Notes under the pieces: generated by a model | Database searches by the model: none | The model's input: the letters and a program-made list of their open reading frames with translations, nothing else | What the model was told of the DNA's origin: nothing | Made by a program: the position numbers and the translations under genes | Shown here: piece by piece, positions 58,919 through 64,000 of the stretch | Layout: the number at the start of each line of letters is the position of its first letter | Numbering within the stretch: position 1 is the stretch's first letter | From: Burkholderiales bacterium | GTDB taxonomy: Bacteria > Pseudomonadota > Gammaproteobacteria > Burkholderiales > SG8-39 | Assembly (NCBI GenBank): GCA_026417035.1 | Contig: JAOAEA010000004.1 | Coordinates: 1-64,000, forward strand | Direction of reading: 5' to 3' | DNA: 64,000 nt

Positions 58919-59764
58919 ATGGCGAAATTCATTCTCAGCATGGACGGGCTGGTGCTCAAGGAGATCCCGGTCTCCAAGGAGCGGATGACCATCGGCCGCA
59001 AGCCTCACAACGACATCCAGATCGACAACCTGGCGGTGTCGGGCGAGCACGCGGTGGTCGTGACGATCCTGAACGACTCGTTCCTCGAGGACCTCGGCTC
59101 GACGAACGGCACGCTCGTGAACGGCCAGCCGATCAAGAAGCACTTCCTGCAGCACAACGACGTCGTCGAGCTCGGCAAGTACAAGCTCAAGTACGTGAAC
59201 GAGCAGGCGCAGCAGCACCGCGCGGCGCCGCAGGACTTCGAGAAGACCATGGTGCTCCGGCCCGGCCAGGTGCCCAAGGTCGAGCCCGGGAAGCCGGCCT
59301 CCGAGTCGCAGCAGATGCGCGCGCCCGGCGTTTCACAGCCGGTCGGCGTGTCGCAGCCCAACCCGGCGCTCAGCGAGTCGCAGGCGATGCGCGCCGGGCA
59401 GGGCGCGCCGGCGGCCTCGCAGCCGATGGGCGTCTCGCAGCAGGTGAGCACCTCGCAGCCGATGGGGGCTTCGCAGCCGGTCGCCGGCGGGAAGCAGGTG
59501 CCGCCCGCGGCGATCCAGATCCTCACCGGGGCGAACGCCGGGCGCGAGCTCGAGCTCGTGAAGCCGCTCACCACGCTCGGCAAACCCGGCGTGCAGGTCG
59601 CGGTCATCACGCGCCGGCCGCAGGGCTACTTCATCACCCACGTCGAAGGCGCGACGTTCCCGGTCGTGAACGGGAAGGCGCTCGACGCCCAGGCGCACGC
59701 GCTCGCCGACCACGACGTGATCGAGCTCGCCGGGGTGAAGATGGAGTTCTTCTTCAAGACCTGA
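58919..59764 (+). CDS. FHA-domain protein with SQP-rich linker
   Basis: This 281-aa cytoplasmic protein has an N-terminal FHA domain (about 1-95: RMTIGRKPHNDIQIDN, VSGEHAVV, LEDLGSTNGTLVNG). Next is T110 in KTMVLRPGQ, a likely phosphorylation site. A low-complexity linker of SQP/GVSQP/SQPMG reiterations spans about 125-195, and a second FHA-like C-terminal domain about 198-281 (IQILTGANAGRELELVKPLTTLG). It lies 12 bp after the PP2C gene. FHA domains bind phosphothreonine, so it probably reads the output of the kinase. Confidence 0.88.
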   Translation: MAKFILSMDGLVLKEIPVSKERMTIGRKPHNDIQIDNLAVSGEHAVVVTILNDSFLEDLGSTNGTLVNGQPIKKHFLQHNDVVELGKYKLKYVNEQAQQHRAAPQDFEKTMVLRPGQVPKVEPGKPASESQQMRAPGVSQPVGVSQPNPALSESQAMRAGQGAPAASQPMGVSQQVSTSQPMGASQPVAGGKQVPPAAIQILTGANAGRELELVKPLTTLGKPGVQVAVITRRPQGYFITHVEGATFPVVNGKALDAQAHALADHDVIELAGVKMEFFFKT

Positions 59765-59798
59765 GCGTTCCCGTCCCCCGCCCCGGTCCGGCCAAGCC

Positions 59799-62021
59799 GT
59801 GAAGCAGCATCTCGCCCGGATCGCGCTCGGGCTCGCCGTCGTCGCCCTGTTCGCCGGCCATGCGGTGAAGCTCTACCGCATCGGCTTCGTCTCGCAGCTC
59901 GACAACATCATCTACGACTACCGGCTGCGGCTCACCGCGCCGGGCGGCGTCGACCCGCGCATCGTCATCCTCGACATCGACGAGAAGAGCCTCGCCGACC
60001 CCGCGCTCGGCCGCTGGCCGTGGGGGCGCGACAAGATGGCGGCGATCGTCGAGCGGCTCTTCGACCACTACGGCATCGCGGTGCTCGGGGTCGACGTCGT
60101 GAACCCCGAGCCGGACACCTCGAGCGGACTCGGTGTGCTCGAGTCGCTCGCCGCCGGCGAGCTCAAAGAGCTGCCCGAATTCCGCGACGCGCTCGCGCGC
60201 CTGCGGCCGAGCCTCGACCACGACGGGCGGCTCGCCGGCGCGGTGAAGGGCCGCCCGGTGGTGCTCGGCTACTACTTCAACTTCGACGAGGGCGCGCGCG
60301 AGGCGGGCAAGCTGCCGCCCCCGGTGCTGCCCGCCGGGACGTTCACCGGGCGAAACATCGCCTTCCTGCGCGCGCGTGGCTTCGGCGCGAACCTGCCCGC
60401 GATCCAGGACGCCGCGCCGAGCGCCGGCCACTTCAACCCGGCCCCGGACTTCGACGGCGTGACCCGCCGCGTCCCGATGCTGGTCGAGTACAAGGGCGCG
60501 ACCTACGAGGCGCTGTCGCTCGCGCTGGTGCGGCTGCTCATCGGGTCCCCGGGGATCGCGCCGGGCTACGCGCAGGAGCGGTTCCTCGCCGGCAACTACT
60601 CCGGCCTCGAGTGGCTCGAAGTGGGCCCCCTGCGCATCCCGGTGGACGAGAACGTCGCCGCGCTGGTCCCCTACCGCGGACCGCGCGGCAGCTTCGCGTA
60701 CTTCTCGCTCGCCGACATCTACCACGCCCGCGTCCCGGCCGAGGCGCTGAAGGGCAAGATCGCGCTCCTCGGCACCACGACGCCGTCGCTCTTCGACCTG
60801 CGCGCGGCGCCGGTCGGGGAGGTGTACCCGGGCGTCGAGATCCACGCCAACCTGGTGGCGGGGATCCTCGACGGCGCGATCAAGCACAAGCCGGCCTACA
60901 TGTGGGGGGGCGAGGTCCTGCTCCTGGTGGTCCTCGGCGTCGGGCTGGCGGTGCTCGTGCCGATGCTCTCGCCGCTGCGGGCCACCGTCGTCTCGGCGGC
61001 GACCGTGGCATCGGTCACGGCGCTCTCCATCGCGCTCTGGAGCGGGGCGGGCATCGTGCTGCCCCTGGCAAGCGTCTTGCTAATGACGCTCGGGATCTTC
61101 GCCCTCAACATGTCCTACGGCTATTTCGTCGAGTCCCGCTCGAAGCGCCAGATCACCGAGCGCTTCGGCGAATACGTGCCCCCGGAACTCGCCGACCAGA
61201 TGGCGCGCGACCCGGCGAAGTACACCATGGAGGGCCGCAGCGAGACGCTCACCGTGCTCTTCTCCGACATCCGCGGCTTCACGACCATCTCCGAGGGCAT
61301 GGAGCCGACCGAGCTGCGGCGCATGCTGAACGAGTACCTCACCGAGATGAGCCTCGTCATCCGCGGCAACCGCGGCACGCTCGACAAGTACATCGGCGAC
61401 GCGATCATGGCGTTCTGGGGCGCGCCGGTCGCCGATCCCGGCCACGCGACCCGAGCGGTCGAGACGGGGATGGCGATGCAGGCGCGGCTCGCCGAGCTCG
61501 CGCCGGCGTTCCGCGCCAAGGGCTGGCCGGAGCTCGCCATCGGCGTGGGCGTCAACACCGGGCCGATGTACGTCGGCGACATGGGCTCGCGCATCCGGCG
61601 CGCCTACACCGTGATCGGCGACGCGGTGAACACGGCCTCGCGCCTGGAGGGCCTGACGAAGCGATACGGCGTCGGCGTGCTCGTCGGCGAGGAGACGCGC
61701 CGGCACGCTTCCGGGATCGTGTTCCGGGAGCTCGACCGGGTGCGGGTGAAGGGCAAGGACGAGCCGGTCGCGATCTTCGAGCCGCTCGGCCGCGAGGGCG
61801 CGGTGCCCTCGGCGAGGCTCGAGGAGGCGAAGCTCTGGGCGCAGGCGCTCAAGCTCTACCGCGCGCAGTCCTGGGAGCAGGCCGAGCTCGCGCTCTTCAA
61901 CCTCGACCGGCTCTACCCGGGCACGCGCCTCTACCCCCTGTACGCCGAGCGGGTGAGACACTATCGGGCCGCGCCGCCCGGGCCGGGCTGGGACGGCGCC
62001 ACGACGTTCGAGGAAAAATGA
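59799..62021 (+). CDS. CHASE2-domain adenylate/guanylate cyclase
   Basis: This 740-aa membrane cyclase has an N-terminal membrane segment, an extracytoplasmic CHASE2 domain (about 25-350, ILDIDEKSLADPALGRWPWGRDKMA), three membrane segments (about 370-440) and a class III cyclase domain (about 475-665). Metal-binding Asp residues lie in LFSDIRGFTTISE and YIGDAIMAFWG, and the transition-state Asn/Arg in VIGDAVNTASRLEGL. A C-terminal extension with a helical repeat follows (LWAQALKLYRAQSWEQAELALFNLDRLYPG). Architecture resembles CHASE2 cyclases of beta- and alphaproteobacteria; cAMP is more likely than cGMP but not decided. GTG start; the stop overlaps the next ATG. Confidence 0.92.
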   Translation: MKQHLARIALGLAVVALFAGHAVKLYRIGFVSQLDNIIYDYRLRLTAPGGVDPRIVILDIDEKSLADPALGRWPWGRDKMAAIVERLFDHYGIAVLGVDVVNPEPDTSSGLGVLESLAAGELKELPEFRDALARLRPSLDHDGRLAGAVKGRPVVLGYYFNFDEGAREAGKLPPPVLPAGTFTGRNIAFLRARGFGANLPAIQDAAPSAGHFNPAPDFDGVTRRVPMLVEYKGATYEALSLALVRLLIGSPGIAPGYAQERFLAGNYSGLEWLEVGPLRIPVDENVAALVPYRGPRGSFAYFSLADIYHARVPAEALKGKIALLGTTTPSLFDLRAAPVGEVYPGVEIHANLVAGILDGAIKHKPAYMWGGEVLLLVVLGVGLAVLVPMLSPLRATVVSAATVASVTALSIALWSGAGIVLPLASVLLMTLGIFALNMSYGYFVESRSKRQITERFGEYVPPELADQMARDPAKYTMEGRSETLTVLFSDIRGFTTISEGMEPTELRRMLNEYLTEMSLVIRGNRGTLDKYIGDAIMAFWGAPVADPGHATRAVETGMAMQARLAELAPAFRAKGWPELAIGVGVNTGPMYVGDMGSRIRRAYTVIGDAVNTASRLEGLTKRYGVGVLVGEETRRHASGIVFRELDRVRVKGKDEPVAIFEPLGREGAVPSARLEEAKLWAQALKLYRAQSWEQAELALFNLDRLYPGTRLYPLYAERVRHYRAAPPGPGWDGATTFEEK

Positions 62022-62785
62022 AGCTCAGGGTGCTCGGCTGCAGCGGCGGCATCGGCGGGCGGCATCTGCGCACGACGTCGTTCCTGCTCGACAAGGACGT
62101 CCTCGTCGACGCCGGCACGGGCGTGGGCGACCTGACGCTCGCCGAGATCACGCAGATCGACCACGTGTTCGTCACGCACTCGCACCTCGACCACGTCTGC
62201 TCGATCCCCTTCCTCGTCGACACCGTCGGGCAGATGCGCGACAAGCCGATCACGGTGTACGGCATCGGCGCCACGCTCGAGATCCTGCAGAACCACGTCT
62301 TCAACTGGTCGATCTGGCCGGACTTCACCCAGATCCCGAGCCCGGAGGCGCCGTTCCTGCGCTACCAGCCGGTGCAGATCGGCGAGACCGTGGAGATCGA
62401 CGGCCGCCGCGTCACGGCGCTGCCCGCGAACCACGTGGTGCCGGCGGTGGGCTACCACCTCGACAGCGGCGAGGCGAGCCTCGTGTTCAGCGGCGACACG
62501 ACCACAAACGACGCGCTGTGGAAGATCGTCAACAAGATCGCCAACCTGAAGTACCTCGTCATCGAGACCGCGTTTTCCAACCAGGAGCGGCAGCTCGCCG
62601 TCGTGTCGAAGCACCTCTGCCCGAGCATGCTCGCCGAGGAGCTCGCCAAGCTCGAGCGCAGCGCCGAGATCTACATCTCGCACCTGAAGCCGGGCGAGAT
62701 CGAGCTGATCATGGAGGAAATCGAGGAGTGCTGCGGCCACTACCGACCGCGCATCCTGCAGAACAACCTGGTCCTCGAGTTCTAG
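62018..62785 (+). CDS. Metallo-beta-lactamase-fold cyclic nucleotide phosphodiesterase
   Basis: This 255-aa protein has the binuclear metal motif THSHLDHVCSIPFL (HxHxDH), then ALPANHVVPAVGYHL, VFSGDTTTNDALW and IYISHLKPGE. The layout MKLRVLGCSGGIGG and the VCSIPFLVD segment match class II 3',5'-cyclic-nucleotide phosphodiesterases rather than glyoxalase II. It overlaps the cyclase stop by four bases, so a writer and eraser of the same messenger are translationally coupled. Confidence 0.87.
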   Translation: MKLRVLGCSGGIGGRHLRTTSFLLDKDVLVDAGTGVGDLTLAEITQIDHVFVTHSHLDHVCSIPFLVDTVGQMRDKPITVYGIGATLEILQNHVFNWSIWPDFTQIPSPEAPFLRYQPVQIGETVEIDGRRVTALPANHVVPAVGYHLDSGEASLVFSGDTTTNDALWKIVNKIANLKYLVIETAFSNQERQLAVVSKHLCPSMLAEELAKLERSAEIYISHLKPGEIELIMEEIEECCGHYRPRILQNNLVLEF

Positions 62786-62816
62786 GGCCGGGCGCGCATC
62801 CCGACCAAGGCAAGCC

Positions 62817-63893
62817 ATGACCGAAGACAAAGTCTCCGCCAAGGTGCTCAAGGGCCTCGAGCCGCTCGGCTCGCTCTCCGAGTCCCGCCTCGGGGAGCTC
62901 GCCGCGCTCGTGTTCGTCGAGCACGTCTCCAAGAACCTCGACCCGTTCCGCATGCAGGGCGTCGCCGGGCAGTCGGTGTACCTGCTGCGCGGCGAGCTGG
63001 CGCTCACGCTCAAGGACGGCAGCTCGACCGTGGTGGTCGGAGGCACCGGCGAGGCGCGCTACCCGCTCGGGCGCAAGGCGCCGTTCGCGGCCGCCAAGGC
63101 GATCACCGACATCGACCTCGTGCGCATCGACGACGATCTGCTGGACATCATGGCCACCTGGGACCAGCTCGGCGGCGGCGACCGGCGCGCCTCCGAGCAA
63201 GCGGCGCCCACGCTCGGCAACTGGGCCATCCTGACCGGCATGTTCAGCGTGAACAACCTGCGCACCGGCGCCTTCTCGCAGCTGCCGCCGGCGCACATCG
63301 AGGCGCTGCTCAAGCGTTTCACCCGGGTGCCGGCGAAGCGCGGCCAGGCGATCATCCGCGAGGGCGAGGTCGGCGATTTCTACTACGTGGTGGAGACCGG
63401 CAAGTGCGAGGTCGAGCGCACCGTCGGCGGGGCGCGCATCAAGCTCGCCCAGCTCAAGGCGGGGGACGCTTTCGGGGAGGAGGCGCTCGTCTCGGGCGCG
63501 AAGCGCAACGCCACCGTGACCATGATCACCGACGGCACGCTCTTCCGGCTCGACCAGAAGGACTTCAACGAGCTCCTGCGCGAGCCGCTCCTCCAGCGTG
63601 TCACCCTGGAGGAGGCGAAGGCCAAGGTGGCGGCCGGGGCGCAGTGGCTCGACGTCAGGTATCCGTCGGAATTCCAGTTCGACAAGCTGCCCGGGGCGAT
63701 CAACATCCCCGTGGCGGAGATCCGGGACGCGGCGCGGCTCCTCGACCGGGACCGCGAGTACGTCGTCTACTGCCAGAGCGGCCGCCGCAGCTCCGCCGCG
63801 GCGTTCCTGCTCGCCCAGCGCGGCTACAAGGCCTTCCTCCTGGAAGGGGGGCTCTGGGGCGGCGAGAAGCGGGCCCCGGCGGCGGCGCGATGA
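62817..63893 (+). CDS. Double cyclic-nucleotide-binding / rhodanese fusion protein
   Basis: This 358-aa protein has two CNB domains and a rhodanese. The first CNB (about 10-120) is degenerate (VYLLRGELALTLKDGSSTVVV). The second (about 150-255) has a recognisable phosphate-binding cassette (GDAFGEEALVSGAKRNATVTM), although the conserved Arg is displaced within AKRNA. The C-terminal rhodanese (about 262-350) has the active-site loop VVYCQSGRRSSAAAF with catalytic Cys. No HTH is present, so it is an effector rather than a Crp-type regulator. It is 31 bp after the phosphodiesterase gene and closes the module. Confidence 0.88.
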   Translation: MTEDKVSAKVLKGLEPLGSLSESRLGELAALVFVEHVSKNLDPFRMQGVAGQSVYLLRGELALTLKDGSSTVVVGGTGEARYPLGRKAPFAAAKAITDIDLVRIDDDLLDIMATWDQLGGGDRRASEQAAPTLGNWAILTGMFSVNNLRTGAFSQLPPAHIEALLKRFTRVPAKRGQAIIREGEVGDFYYVVETGKCEVERTVGGARIKLAQLKAGDAFGEEALVSGAKRNATVTMITDGTLFRLDQKDFNELLREPLLQRVTLEEAKAKVAAGAQWLDVRYPSEFQFDKLPGAINIPVAEIRDAARLLDRDREYVVYCQSGRRSSAAAFLLAQRGYKAFLLEGGLWGGEKRAPAAAR

Positions 63894-63940
63894 CCGCCCG
63901 GACCCCCCTGAAAAAGGCCACACCCGGCCCCCGGGCGCGG

Positions 63941-63969
63941 TTGAACTGCATTGGCAGGGGGGCTAGCAT
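63941..63969 (+). promoter_or_regulatory. Promoter-like sequence at the right edge
   Basis: TTGAAC (63941-63946), a 17-bp spacer and TAGCAT (63964-63969) resemble a sigma-70 promoter. An ATG at 63993 near the window end could open the next gene, which is cut off. A small frame opening at 63890 (ATGA overlap with the preceding stop) also stays open to the end but shows no recognisable protein. Confidence 0.45.
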
Positions 63970-64000
63970 CCCGGGATCATTCCGACAACAGCATGCCCCG

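Overview
The window is very GC-rich DNA (by eye around 70% or more) with dense, strongly GC3-biased genes. The gene content (YhdP/AsmA - nitrilase - TldD order, an EF-G paralogue, a TctCBA transporter, oxalyl-CoA decarboxylase with formyl-CoA transferase, a complete pel locus) suggests a betaproteobacterium, probably Burkholderiales-like. That placement is an inference from gene content; there is no rRNA gene. The first 17 bases are the Tn5/Nextera mosaic end, so the left edge is a contig end carrying uncut adapter.

Layout. 0.2-15.7 kb holds housekeeping genes: an AsmA/YhdP-like envelope protein, a Nit-type amidohydrolase, tldD, a FabH-like ketoacyl synthase, a short DUF1631 protein, an orphan type IV pilin-like protein, a DUF2237 protein, an SGNH hydrolase, MltF and an EF-G paralogue. 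15.8-28.2 kb (minus strand) is a complete pelABCDEFG operon for the cationic exopolysaccharide Pel, with a nucleotide-sugar C4-epimerase directly upstream (PelX-like position) and glpK before it. 30.9-55.1 kb is an oxalate / formate / one-carbon region: sucCD, an alpha/beta hydrolase, a NuoE-NuoF fusion plus a molybdopterin formate dehydrogenase catalytic subunit, a kinase with a divergent enolase-like protein, formate-THF ligase, an ion-transporter-superfamily permease with a Usp, TctCBA, a cytidylate-kinase-like/BON protein, a Crp/Fnr-type regulator, oxc, frc and a 10-formyl-THF hydrolase-like protein. 55.5-63.9 kb is a compact signalling operon: CHASE2 Ser/Thr kinase, PP2C phosphatase, FHA protein, CHASE2 class III cyclase, a metallo-beta-lactamase-fold cyclic-nucleotide phosphodiesterase, and a two-CNB-domain/rhodanese fusion.

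Main result. Five perfect palindromes TTGAC-N4-GTCAA lie upstream of sucC, the formate dehydrogenase genes, fhs, tctC and oxc. In all five a -10-like hexamer starts 30.5 bp (31.5 in one case) from the palindrome centre, which puts the site near -42, the class II Crp/Fnr activator position. The regulator gene divergent from oxc has an FNR-type E-x-x-S-R recognition helix and no cysteine at all. Together these look like a dedicated oxalate/formate regulon: oxalate import (TctCBA or the permease), CoA transfer and decarboxylation (frc, oxc), formate oxidation to NADH (formate dehydrogenase) and formate assimilation (fhs), with sucCD as a possible source of succinyl-CoA for priming. The formate dehydrogenase transcript is also predicted to begin with a compact structured leader that I cannot assign to a known class.

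The signalling operon is the second notable system. It encodes a cAMP/cGMP writer, eraser and reader together with a kinase/phosphatase/FHA set. The two sensor enzymes share a CHASE2 input domain, and the kinase and the FHA protein share T-x-x-L (TMVL) motifs.
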